Part shown: one piece after another, positions 24,417-34,872 of the stretch | Numbering within the stretch: the first letter of the stretch is position 1 | Layout of the letters: each line of letters starts with the position of its first letter | Assembly: GCA_020912385.1 (NCBI GenBank) | Contig: CP087219.1 | Location: forward strand, 682,001 to 746,000 | Direction: 5' to 3' | DNA from: Neofusicoccum parvum | Lineage: Eukaryota > Ascomycota > Dothideomycetes > Botryosphaeriales > Botryosphaeriaceae | Length of the DNA: 64,000 nucleotides | The notes under the pieces: generated by a model | Told to the model about the DNA's origin: nothing | Database searches by the model: none | Seen by the model: the letters and a program-made list of their open reading frames with translations, nothing else | Program-made: the position numbers and the translations under genes

Positions 24417-24777
24417 CTACAACTCCACGCTGTCTACCCCTCGCTCCCACGCCATTCCCGCTAGCATCTCCCTCACCACTTCCACCCAGCGCAGCACCCG
24501 CGCCTCGCACGCCGCCGAAAACTCCTCGTCGAAGACGCACAGGCCCAGAACCCTTCCGCCGCCGCCGCCGCCACCGACAACCGGCCTGACGGCGCGCCAG
24601 CCACTGCCGCTCGACAGACGGCATCTCGGCTCGAGATGTGGTGGAGGGTGGGGGACGCGGGTGAAGGTGAGTTTGCGGAGCTCGGTGGGCAGGATGAGGA
24701 GGTTTGGTGCGTCCGAGGGGAGGAGGGCGAGTAGTGAGAGGGAGAAGCGGAGTTGGCGGTTGCGGTGACCCCCTAGA
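24417..24777 (-). pseudogene. Decayed coding relic of unknown family
   Basis: On the minus strand a frame open from a possible CCGCAG acceptor (about 24778) reads like protein: RFSLSLLALLPSDAPN, LLILPTELRKLTF, a glycine run encoded by GGC/GGT repeats (about 24555-24575), then VLGLCVFDEEFSAAC and VLRWVEVVREMLAGMAWE. It stops at 24419-24417, and the same frame continues with a second stop at 24383-24381. No start codon or complete gene could be assembled. It may be the 3' part of a broken gene or a real last exon whose upstream exons I failed to find. Confidence 0.3.
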
Positions 24778-25902
24778 CTGCGGACTCGCTAATTTGCAGG
24801 CGCTTGGATTGTTGGCTGAGCTGGTTTGCTGGGGTGGAGGTTGTAGAGGAGGTTGACCCAAACCATCACTCTGCTCGATCGACCGCCGCACTAGCACGAC
24901 CTTCACCAGCTCCAACACCACAGTAGGATACCTACGTTGGCCCGTGAAGGAGGGCTTCCGTGAATCAACATAAGTCCCGACTAAGTAGATCCATTAGGCA
25001 TGACAGGTTGAGTAGATGTCCCTTCCGAACCGTAAAGCAGAAACCCGCCGGTGTGAAAAGTCAAGGGTAATCCGAATGAGTCGGTCACGTCGTTGATCGG
25101 TTCGAATCCCAGCAATGGCGACAGGTTCGCAATGGTAGCATATGGGCATTCGGTTGCTTTTTGCTCGGGTCTGTGTCGCGCTGTCGCGCTTTCACCTTCG
25201 CTGCCTCCCGCGCCGCCACGTCACCTCGCCCGCCCCGATCCTTCAGACCCGAGCACTGCGCCGTCAACTACCCTCATCAAAAGCAGCTCCGCACCCGTCT
25301 ACCTCTCATACCGGTGAAACAAGCTTGGTGCTTAGTGCCTGAAGGTGAGGACACCCGCATGATGCCGCCGAAGGGTAAGCACAGGGTAAGCACAGGCGCG
25401 AGAACAGCCTCGGGAAGGGCTCAGCGATTGCCAGTAAAGCAGCTGAGCAGGCTGAGAAGGCTGCCGCAGCCGACGAGTCTGCTGAGGTTTCACAAGGCAC
25501 GACGTCATTATCACAGCACTGAGCGCTGTTCGCCAATTGACCAACCCTGCGCCGGGGCTGAGTCTTAGGCGAAGTTCGTGGCGTTCATCCGTACGGACCA
25601 ATGATGCTCTCTATATACCGCGAGGCAGACCGTTTTCTCAGCCTTTCATGCGTTGTGTGCTGGCAATTTGCAGGGATTTAGGAGACAAGGCTGCACCCAG
25701 GGCAGTTAAATCTGCCATGTGTTCGTCTTGCTGCCTTCGTCAGCTCCCATCCGCCTTCCGTTCTCCTACCGCACACTTTTTGACATTGTGTTGCTGTTCG
25801 CAGTCGACTAAATCGTTGTCCCCCTTTTGCTTTTGACGCGCACAATACTTCCTGAATCTTTCATCAACTTGCCCACCATCAAAACAACGGCTTTCCCTGT
25901 CG
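24778..25902. other. Upstream region of the PNP-NACHT gene
   Basis: No coding content supported. It contains an 11-bp direct repeat (GGGTAAGCACA at 25373 and 25384) and a tRNA B-box-like GGTTCGAATCC at 25099-25109 that I rejected as a tRNA. The last 200 bp are CT-rich leader-like sequence before the ATG at 25903. Confidence 0.4.
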
Positions 25903-28900
25903 ATGGTTCCAGTAGAATCTTTGGGCTATCTGCAGCAGGCTTTGGCCCTTATTGGGCTCATCGCTCTTGGGTTCCATGTCCTCCGCCATTTCTTATCTCA
26001 GCGCTCCCGTGATTCCGTTGGCTCGGCACTGCCAGAAACACAATCCTCAAATGCCGTGGCGGGGGCCGAAGGGGCTGAGGACCTTGCGGAAAGGCACACG
26101 AACATATTTGGCGACCAAGAAAACAGGAACAAGTTTCCGGCTCGCGTATATTCCATTGGAATAATTACTGCATTGCACAATGAATTGACCGCAGCGCTCG
26201 CGGTACTCGACGAGAGACACGGGGAACCGCCAGATTTCAACAGACCTCATGACGACAACTGCCAATACTACTGTGGCCGAATTGGAGATCACAACGTTGT
26301 TCTCGTGTGTTTTCCGGCTGGTCAGCCCGGGCTTGTTACCGCCGCTCATGTTGCCAGGTCACTGGTCACTGCATTTCCCTCCATCCGCATGGGCCTCATG
26401 GTCGGAATTGGCGGAGGCATTCCCCGTCCAGAAGCCAAAAATGGGGATATTCATCTTGGCGATGTCGTCGTGAGTGTCTCCGGGTCAGGAACAACGGGTG
26501 GTGTGGTCCAGTACGACTCTGGAAAAGAGGAAGGGGGCTTCGTTCGTTGCGGATCCTTGAACAACCCGGCCCCGAGGCTTCTCAACGCCGTCAGCACCTT
26601 CCGCGGTATGCGGAGGCATGGCGATATACCCAGAACAATCCGGGATGCGGCTGCTCTGATCCAATATGGCACTGAGGATGAGCACGACGAGCCTGCCTTT
26701 GCCCACCCAGGCTCGGAGAACGATCGGCTTTCCAAGCCCTGGTACAATGGTCCTAGTCGTCTACCTTGGTTCCTCTACCTTCTACCGGCCAATCTTCTGC
26801 TCAGGTTTGCATTAGTTCAACGAAAAAAAAGACCATCGTCAGCACCAGTAATTCACTATGGCCTCATCGCTTCTGGAAACAAGGTCATCAAACGCGCCCG
26901 AACGAGGGATCACATTGCAGCTGAATTGAGACAGAGCACCAGCAGTGATTGCTTGTGTTTCGAGATGGAAGCCGCTGGTCTTATGAACAATTTTCCTTGT
27001 TTGGTCATCAGAGGCATCAGCGACTACGCAGACTCTCACAAAAATGATTCCTGGCAAGACTACGCTGCCCTGACTGCTGCAGCATTTACGCGATGTCTAC
27101 TTCTTGGGCTTCAGACTTCTGCGGTAGAGTCATCGGAGAGGGCCAGGGACGTGATGAATGAGGTACACGATGGTTAGTTCTATGTATCGATTGATGTAGT
27201 TCTGAAGCATCCTCGTACTAACTAGCTATTAGAGCTGAGAAAAATCAACTCGGAAGTCTCCAAGATCTCAAAGGGCGTGAACGACGAAAAGGTCCAAGAG
27301 TGGTTGAACCCACCTGATCAGTCACAGAGTCTCGAAAATATCCGAAGTATGGCTGGACACCACAAGGTATTCAGTTCCTGGTTCTTCGAGCACGAAGCAT
27401 ATGTCGCTTGGTCTTCCGGTCTCTCGCAGCACTTGTGGATACATGGGACATCGGGCTGTGGCAAGACTGTCCTTGCATCCACCATTGTGCAAAGCCTTCT
27501 GGAGAACGGATTATGTTTGTACTTCTTTTTCGAGTTTGGCAACGAGAGAAAGCAGAGTTTGGAAGACGCTCTTCGCTCACTAATATCTCAGTTGTATGCT
27601 GCAGACGAAGGCTCCAGGGCGCCAATGCACAGGCTCTACGAATTCTGCAGATGCAAAGGTTCAACACCGCCAATCCAAAAGCTCAGAGACACATTCGAGG
27701 AAATGATACAACATATGGATCAGATTACGATTGTTCTGGATGCGCTTGATGAATCAAGAAAGGACCGTCACGGCAGATATATCGATGACCTGTTTGAATG
27801 GCTGCAACAACAGACTCAACACAAGAATCGCCGGCCTTGCAAACTACGTTTCATATTGACAAGCCGAAGCGATACCATCAACAAAAGCCATTTTCTCAAC
27901 TCAGTAATACGCGAATTTTCCATCGAAGATGAGTGTGCTGGTATCAGAGATGATATCCGTAGGTATATCCACATGCGCCTGGACACAGGCCCCTCGCTCT
28001 CCCGATGGCGTAAACCTGAAATGGAATCCGGATCAAGTGGAAACAATGACCTCAACCCACTCTTTCCTACCAACCGATTGATTTGGGACCCTATCTTAAC
28101 GGAGGTTGAGAAAGTACTGGTTGGTAAATCCGGAATCATGTGAGACCTCCATGAAATGTATTTGGTTCAGACTCCTTCTGACTAGACTGGTCTCGTAGGT
28201 TTCGTTGGACGTCTCTGCAAATGGATGGTCTCGGATCTTGTGCGTCCGTTGACCAGATCAAGGCCGCTCTCGAAGACTTACCGGTCGGGCTCGATGAGAC
28301 CTATACTCGAAGTCTTCAGGGTCTCAGGTTCCATAAAGACCAAGCTGTTCGCATACTCCAAACCCTGTTGTTTGCAAGACGCCCATTGACGGAGGAAGAT
28401 ATCTATGAGGTAACGAGCGTCGACTTGAAAGCTCGGCCGGGCTACTCGATTGACAAGAATATGAGAATGCGAGATCTCGAGCCTCTGTCATGCCTCATGT
28501 CGAGTCTCATCAAGAGGACTTTTACAAGATTTCCGACAACCGGCCTCAGCCGAACTAAGGGTAAAGCCTGTGTACTTCAGATTGCGCATGCTTCTGTAAG
28601 GGACTACCTCCTCTCGAGCAACTGCGAACCGTCCTTCCAATCAAGCTTCACCAAGGTTACGGCCAGTGCAGCGATAGCTGAAGTATGTCTAGCATACGCT
28701 GGATCATCGATGGTCAATGGATACCATAACCCGTTTGCACTGTGCTCACACAATTCATGGTACAAGCTCTGTCGTACTGAGGGAGTTGAAGAAGCCGTAT
28801 ACGACTCTATCCTCAAGTTCCTGCTTTTCAACGGATTCAGACTTTTCAACTATCTCGACCAGTATTTAGGGGATCGTATTTTATACAGCAGTAAATATAG

Positions 28901-29051
28901 CGGATCGCCTCTATACGTCGCTTCCATGATGGGTCTGGCGAAGACTGTGAGGCGGCTGCTGGAAGAGGGTGTCAAAGTGTCGAACGGCGCGAGAAAGAAT
29001 ACACCGCTGGTTTTCTCATTGTTGCTACTGAGGCCTGCTATATACGTGTAA
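25903..29051 (+). CDS. NLR-like protein: membrane helix - PNP/UDP phosphorylase domain - NACHT - ankyrin start
   Basis: Exons 25903-27172, 27233-28139 and 28199-29051 (introns 60 and 59 nt, the first with a perfect TACTAAC branch) give 1009 residues. Residues about 8-28 form a hydrophobic helix. A nucleoside-phosphorylase-like domain covers about 79-405 (YSIGIITALHNELTAAL, GLMVGIGGGIP, FEMEAAGL, VIRGISDYADSHKN). A NACHT NTPase follows, with Walker A GTSGCGKTVLAS (about 490) and Walker B TIVLDALDE (about 587), then a winged-helix region (LPVGLDETYTRSLQGLRF) and one ankyrin unit near 950-980. The second ankyrin repeat starts (RKNTPL) but runs into a TAA. This architecture is that of fungal NOD-like receptors, thought to act in non-self recognition and regulated cell death. 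The stop within the ankyrin domain suggests truncation, with the missing repeats in the ORF that follows. Confidence 0.85.
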
Positions 29052-29206
29052 TAATCGGATTTACGGAAATACGCATAAACGGGGTAAATGAGGTGTGTAG
29101 GGGTAAGTGTATGGTGCAGCAAAAAGTAAAGAAAGAACGCGTGTATAAGCAAAAGCAAACAAAACACGTGATTACGGGCCAATGTGGTTGACACAAAGCA
29201 AACGAA
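29052..29206. other. AT-rich spacer splitting the ankyrin region
   Basis: This 155-bp purine/AT-rich stretch lies between the stop of the NACHT gene and the next ATG. I found no splice pair that would join the two ORFs in frame, and no obvious terminal inverted repeats or target-site duplication. Confidence 0.4.
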
Positions 29207-30160
29207 ATGGCAGGGATCGATGGTGCCTCAGAGGCTATCGCGTCACCCACCTCATACTACCAGGAGAAGCTTATCGAATACCGAATATTAGAGCAGAAAA
29301 GCTCTAAAAATGGCCAGAGTACCAGCCTCATAGCGCAAGGGGGAGAATATGGAACCCCGTTACAAGCAGCATGTTGCTTGCGCCACATCGAGATCCCTCA
29401 GCTGTTGATCGAGAACGGAGCCGACGTCAATGCCCACGGCGGTCTTTACGGAGGTGCTTTGCAGTGCGCAGCGTTTTTGTCCAACGAGAATACGGTCAAG
29501 CTATTGCTTGATAATGGAGCCGACGTCAACCACAAAGGCTCTCGGAGGAACTACGGACCTCCATTGCAATGTGCATGCGGATCTGGAAATGAGAAGATTG
29601 TTCAGATGCTCCTTGACCGTGGAGCAGATATCAATCCTCAACCTAGTGGGGAATATAGAACCCCATTGCAGGCAGCTTGTGAGTCCGGCAATAAGAAGAT
29701 TGTTCAGATACTCTTTGACCGTGGAGTAGATATCAGTCCTCAGCCTGGTAGGGAATATGGAACCCTATTGCAAGCGGCTTATAAGTCTCACACTGAGGAG
29801 ATTGTTCAGATGCTCCTTGATTATAGAGCAGATATTAATATTCAGCCTGGTGAGGAATATGGAGACCTATTAGAAGAAGCTTGTGAGTCCGGCAATGAGG
29901 AGATGATTCAGAGACTCCTTGATCGTGGAGCAGATCCTAGTCCTCAGCCTTGTGGGGAATATGGGACCCCATTACAAGCAGCTTGTGAGTGCGGCAATGA
30001 GAAGATTGTTCAGATACTCCTTAATCGTGGGGTAGATGTCAATCCTCAGTGTTTGGGGTATTATACAACCCCATTAAAAGCAGCTTATAAGTCCGGCAAT
30101 AAGAAGATTGTTCAGATGCCCCAAGATCGTGGGGCAGATTTTAATCCTCCTTGTGAGTAG
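29207..30160 (+). CDS. Ankyrin-repeat ORF, probable detached C-terminal part of the NLR-like gene
   Basis: A single open frame of 317 codons. Its first 45 residues (MAGIDGASEAIASPTSYYQE) do not look like ankyrin; the rest consists of eight ankyrin repeats with the YGTPLQAAC-ESGNEKIVQMLLDRGAD pattern, spaced exactly 34 residues in the last six. Repeats of this type form the sensor end of PNP-NACHT proteins, and the preceding gene ends inside its second ankyrin repeat, so the simplest reading is one ancestral gene now split. It could also be an independent small ankyrin gene starting at its own ATG, or a terminal exon reached by non-canonical splicing. The last repeat is internally deleted (GADFNPPCE) just before the stop. 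Confidence 0.6.
   Translation: MAGIDGASEAIASPTSYYQEKLIEYRILEQKSSKNGQSTSLIAQGGEYGTPLQAACCLRHIEIPQLLIENGADVNAHGGLYGGALQCAAFLSNENTVKLLLDNGADVNHKGSRRNYGPPLQCACGSGNEKIVQMLLDRGADINPQPSGEYRTPLQAACESGNKKIVQILFDRGVDISPQPGREYGTLLQAAYKSHTEEIVQMLLDYRADINIQPGEEYGDLLEEACESGNEEMIQRLLDRGADPSPQPCGEYGTPLQAACECGNEKIVQILLNRGVDVNPQCLGYYTTPLKAAYKSGNKKIVQMPQDRGADFNPPCE
29552..30160 (+). repeat. 102-bp tandem DNA repeat encoding ankyrin units
   Basis: Six units begin near 29552, 29654, 29756, 29858, 29960 and 30062. Blocks such as AAGATTGTTCAGATRCTCCTTGA and TTGTGAGTCCGGCAATRAG recur with few changes, so the copies are young or kept similar by recombination. Confidence 0.85.
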
Positions 30161-30265
30161 CATGGAATAAGATGTTGCTAGATCTTGGAGCGTATATGAA
30201 TTCTCAACCAAGTGGCCGTCGCGGAACTCTCTTGTATGTAGCAGTTCTCGTAATACTAAGAGAGC
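30161..30265 (+). pseudogene. Ankyrin-repeat remnant beyond the stop codon
   Basis: Another frame downstream of the stop still reads KMLLDLGAYMNSQPSGRR followed by GTLLYVA, clearly one more unit of the same repeat. It is out of frame and follows a stop, so the array once extended further and has been truncated by small deletions. Confidence 0.6.
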
Positions 30266-30567
30266 CATTTGGCTCGTTTGCAGAGCGCGGGCAAGCTTCT
30301 ATTTCTCGACCCAAAGGTACGCAATTTCGATTAGGATAGCGGCACGAGAATGTCATTTACGAAGAGAAGAACTTCTTTGGTATGCCATGCCTATTTCCTC
30401 CGAAGAATGCTATTACAAACGTCTTTCGTCTCGTGAAGACCAAACCAGAAGATAGATCAATCTCGCATGTAGCATGCGTCGACAATACGACTCAAACATA
30501 CGCCGAGGCTCAAAATACAAAGCATCTTTATCTATCACGTCCAATCTACATCCATGTTCCGCAACCC
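30266..30567. other. Short convergent spacer
   Basis: About 300 bp between the ankyrin remnant and the TAH18 stop. No gene is seen. Confidence 0.4.
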
Positions 30568-32606
30568 CTACCACGTCTCCTGCCTAAACCTCCCGGCCTT
30601 AATCATCCCCCTCAGCGTCTCCTTCGCCTCCTCCACCCCCATCCCGCCCTCCGCCGCAATAACCGCCTCCAACGCCCTCCGCACCGCCTCCGGCATCTTC
30701 CCCGAGCTCCCACACAGATAAATCCTCGCGCCCTCCCGCAGCAGCTCCCACACCGCCTTCCCGTGCTCCCTCACGCGGTCCTGTATGTACACCTTCTCGC
30801 GCTGATCGCGCGAGAAAGCCGTGGCGAGGCGCATGCCCTGGCCGCGCGCGCGGGCGCGCATCTCGTCGGCGAAGAAGAAGTCGGCGGCGGCGTTGCGGTT
30901 GCCGAAGAGCAGGAACGTGTCTGCGAGGTCCGGAGGCTGGGGTGTGTCCGCGCGCCGGCGCAGCAGCTCCTTGCCCTGGATGACGGAGCGCAGCGGCGCG
31001 ACGCCCGTGCCGGGGCCGATGAGGATGGAGGGCGCCTGGAGGTCTGCGTCGGACAGGCGCATGGCGCCAGCGATGAGGCTGACGCGCAGTTTTTGGGTGG
31101 GCGCGAGGGCGGAGAGGTAGCGGCTGCAGACGCCCCAGCGGATGCGCTTGATGACGGTGCGGTACTTGACGATGGCGACGAGGAGCGTGACGGCGCAGTT
31201 CGGGGAGGTGGGGTCGTGTTTGGTGAGGTCGGCGCTGGCGATGCTGAATTGGCGGGGCTTTATGGGAGGGAGGATGCCGAGGAGGTGTTGGTAGGGGATC
31301 TTGACGCTGGTGAACTCCTGGAGGACTTCGAGGATGCTCCGGCGCGGGCGGGTGGCGTAGTCGAAGTAGTCTTCAAGGAACTCCGGATCTTCTGGCCGTG
31401 CAAATTCCAGTAACCGTTCCTTCTGGTCCGGGTCGGATGCGAAGTGGTAGATGAGGGCGAAGAAGGAACGGCGAGGTACGGCCATGATGTCGAGGTGGTT
31501 AGTGAGGAGGCCAAAGAGTGTGCCGTGGAAGGGTGCGCGGCCCAAAGGATGTTCACGCGGAGGGTTGCTGTCAAATTGCTCCCAGTCATATTGGAGGTCC
31601 AAAGGAGTGTGAGCAATCGACGTATAACCCTGCAGGTCAATAAAGTCCTGAACATCCTCCGGGAAGTTCTTCGGGTAGATTTCAAGGATATCACCGGGGC
31701 TGTAGGACACACGTGGTTTCTCAATGGCGTTTCCTTTGGGGTCCTGGCGTGGTATTTGACGTGGAAATTTGATGTCAATCTGCCGGACGTCCTGCCAGTG
31801 GTCTTCGGGTGTCACCCGCTTATTTGACACAATTTCTGCTGGCTCATGATCGGGTTCCTGGCTGACATGTGCATGGTCCAACTCCGAAAAGTCCTCCGGT
31901 GTGCGGCATGGGTTGTTGGACTGCGGCACGGTATTGGAATCTCCGTCCTCGCACAGCTGGAGGAACCATCGTGGCTTGAGAAAGATGTCATCAGCCAATG
32001 GCTTTGAATCTGACGGAAGTGGGCAGAATTCCTGCAGCCTCTCCCGAAGCTTATCTATCCACGGATTGAAGGTAGCATCAACACTGCAGTCGTCTCATGA
32101 TTAGTGGAAGGCAGAGGAAAGCAACTCCCAGGGTAGCTGACCTACCCTTCTGGGTGCTGTTCGTCTCCTTCGCCAGCCTCAATCAGCCGCTGCGCGCCCA
32201 ATTGCTCTATTCGATTGCCCAGCTTTCGGTGGGCCCAGTTGAATCTGAAGTGAAGTGTGAGCCAATTGTGCCAAATGGATGGTCGGCGCGAGACATACTG
32301 GGGATACGAGCTGTCGCCCAATCCGAACGACGTGAAGACGCATTTCTCGAGGCAGTTTGACGCAAGTTTTTTGCTCCTCAATTTCTTGAAAAACAATTGT
32401 GCATTGCGGGGCAGGTCTCCTTGGCCGGTGGTGGATATCACCACCAGGACGACGGAGGCGCTGCTGAGCTGGTGTGGCGTGAGGGCGTTGAGCGGCTTTA
32501 TGGTAGTCCAAATGCGTAGACGACGAGTGAGCTGGCTCAGCTGGACAGCCAGCTCCTCGGCATTGCCGGTCTCGGAGCCATAGGCCACGACGGCGGAGTG
32601 GGCCAT
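30568..32606 (-). CDS. TAH18: NADPH-dependent diflavin oxidoreductase (Tah18/NDOR1)
   Basis: Exons 32606-32299, 32244-32146 and 32083-30568 (introns 54 and 62 nt) give 640 residues. The flavodoxin-like FMN domain carries the phosphate loop YGSETGNAEELA (about 9-20), STTGQGDLP and FGLGDSSYPQFNW, the last restored by splicing at a GTATGT donor. The FAD/NADP reductase half carries RQFSIAS, GPGTGVAPLRS and the C-terminal W of RQETW that stacks on FAD. Tah18 passes electrons from NADPH to Dre2 for cytosolic iron-sulfur cluster assembly and is essential in yeast. Two acidic/low-complexity inserts lie between the FMN and FAD domains (about residues 150-240), as is common in fungi. A 2.3-kb GC-rich region separates it from the divergent RRM gene. 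Confidence 0.94.
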
Positions 32607-34872
32607 GGGGTCGGGAAACAGACAACGTCCTGAACAGAGACGTGCCGGCCTTTTTTGGTGTTGCGGGAGACATCGGGCGCGAAGATCGGCCTGGGGCCTG
32701 CGCGTTAGGGTTTGGTGGCGGGGCACAGAGCAGCGAGGTCGGACCGCGGGGCACAATTTGCGTTCGCCGCCTCTGGTCGCACTTTGAAATACGAAGTCCA
32801 GCGCGGCAGGGCTGCCGAGCATTCCAATGGCAGCGCATCGTGCACGCGGAGGCAAGGCTGCGGCCTGTGTTTCAGCTCCCCGCATGCGCGCGGTGCGCTC
32901 TGCTGGTGCAGCAGGTGGGCGCTACTGCCGACGGCCAGCGTGAGGTCTCGCACAGCTCAATCAATTGGCAAGCATATTTGCGCGGGGAGATGAGCTCGTG
33001 TGCCAACGCCCTCCAAACGAATGCTCCAAGGTCTGCTGCACCCTGACTATGCAGTGCTTGAAGTCCGCATGGCCAAGCCGAGCTGTGCTGCCAGAAGCTG
33101 CGTTTTCTTCGCGCTAGCCGTCCGCTGCAACGCGTCTCTGTGCACAACGTTGAGGCTCAGAGAGGCTAGTTCGAGTTTCTCAACAGAGGAGAAAGAGAAA
33201 ACGGGCCACAGGGGAGCTTCTGTACCATGGATGGGCACAGCACTCGCCACGGTTGCTGCCGAAAGCACGTCCTGAAAAGCAGCAGCGCGAACAGACCGCG
33301 GCGCCAACATGGCGACGCCAAACGCACTGGTTCCCGACAATGAGCGCCCGCCAATTTGAAAAAGCGCTCGTCAACGGTCTCTAGATGCGGGAGGCTCGGG
33401 AGCCATGTCCGATGCGGAAATACTCGCCACGGCCGACGGCCTGATCGCGACGCGGATCTGCAGGTACAGGCTTTTCAGCCTTAGAAACGGGGAGGGATCC
33501 TCTCTGACATCATTGATCGCTGCGGCATCAGGCCAAGGTCCAATGCACGTAATCACCACGGAAGCTTTCCCGAATGCCTGCGCCAAAGGCAAACCGGCAG
33601 CCGCTTCGCCGCGCGCAAACGGCCGGCTGCGCGCGATTGCTGGTCGGGAGGCGCAGGAGGGCGGCGCGCTGCCCGTGGCATGCATGGACAAGGCTCCCAA
33701 GAGGTCCAGATTCGAAATTGCCTCCAACGGTGCTTGCGCGGCGGCGCCGGGGAAGATTGCGACGGATCAGATCTCCGGCTTTTGTGGAGCGGAGCTCCGC
33801 TGGACGGAAGGCCCGTGCAAGGAGGCGCCGGCTACGCTTGCTGCTCCGCCCGCCGCCCGCAGACGTCGCGCAGCGCGAGGCACGCCGGCGGTGGTGAGCC
33901 GCGCCAGCACGCAAGCGGCGGGCAGCAGCTGCTGGAGCGCGGCTGCCAATGTCTCGCCCGCGGTGTTTGCTCGAATTCCACCCGACATCGGAATGTTCCA
34001 GCAATCTTGCATGCATTGTCAGCGCCCGTCCGAGGCGGTAAGCAGGCAGCCAGTAGCAGCGGGCGCTGGGCAGTCCACGCAGTCCAGACGCCAACGGGGC
34101 GGGCTGCTGGCGAGCTGCTCCGCAATCTGCTGCCTGCCCCTGATGGCGTGGGCGCGGGCGCGGGCGCGCAAGGGATGGTTGGGCGAGGCCGCCTCCAAGA
34201 CGCCGTGGACGGCCGCGCGCCAATTGGTGGGCCCCCGCGGCGCGCAGTATGGCATTGTATAGCGTATAGCGGCAGGAGCGCGCACCGCAGCGCCAGCCCG
34301 GGCGGAAGCAGGTACGGCGCGCCTGCAGCAGGCAGCGGGCAGCGGGCAGCAGGCAGCAGGCAGCAGGCGCGACGGCTGCGCGGGCAGGCGGCAGCGTCCG
34401 CTCCGCCAGTCGTCGCAGGTGCGCGCGACCACCAGGCGCAGGCGGGCGGCGGGCGGCTTCCGCTGGCGGGCGGTCGGCGGCTGGGGGCGCTGGCGCACTC
34501 ACACCGCACTTCGATGGGGCAATGACGGCGAACAGGGATGGGCGAGGGTGCCCGATGCGGCTAGCGGCTCGTCCGGGCGCACCTGCGCCGGAGGGCCTAC
34601 AAATTTCGACATAGCAACGCCTGCACAACCTCCCCTTTCGCACCCCGTCAAACATCAAACAGCCAGACTTCTCTCCTGACAAAGCTCCCCCTCCAGCTTC
34701 CGGGCACTTAGCTTCCCACTCCAACCTCCCTCGTCAATTTTCCCACCACTCCAGGCGGTCATCGACAACTCCTCCGATCCTCCAGAGCCTCGACCAGGAC
34801 ACCCCGAGTTTCCGCAGCACCCACACGGTCTCACACCCACGCTCGTGCCATCACCACCACCGTCCAGCCAAC
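32607..34872. other. 2.3-kb divergent promoter region
   Basis: Very GC-rich; large open frames on both strands (for example 33528-34724 minus, 398 codons; 33405-34262 plus) are Ala/Arg/Gly/Pro-rich, overlap and lack motifs, so I treat them as composition artefacts. The last 200 bp before 34873 are CT-rich leader sequence. Confidence 0.5.
34323..34372 (+). repeat. GGCAGC/GGCAGCA minisatellite
   Basis: About seven consecutive 6-7-nt units of GCAGCRG type, giving CAGCAGGCAGCGGGCAGCGG and then more GCAGCAG copies. It lies in the non-coding region between TAH18 and the RRM gene. Confidence 0.7.

Noticed and set aside
25047..25120. tRNA-like segment: GGTTCGAATCC B-box and 6 of 7 acceptor-stem pairs over a 74-nt span
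   Set aside because: The D stem and anticodon stem do not pair, the T stem has only three of five pairs and there is no U33-type anticodon loop. At best a very degraded relic.
33528..34724. 398-codon minus-strand open frame between TAH18 and the RRM gene
   Set aside because: Overlapped by equally long frames on the other strand, Ala/Arg/Pro-rich without motifs, and no splice support; a GC artefact.
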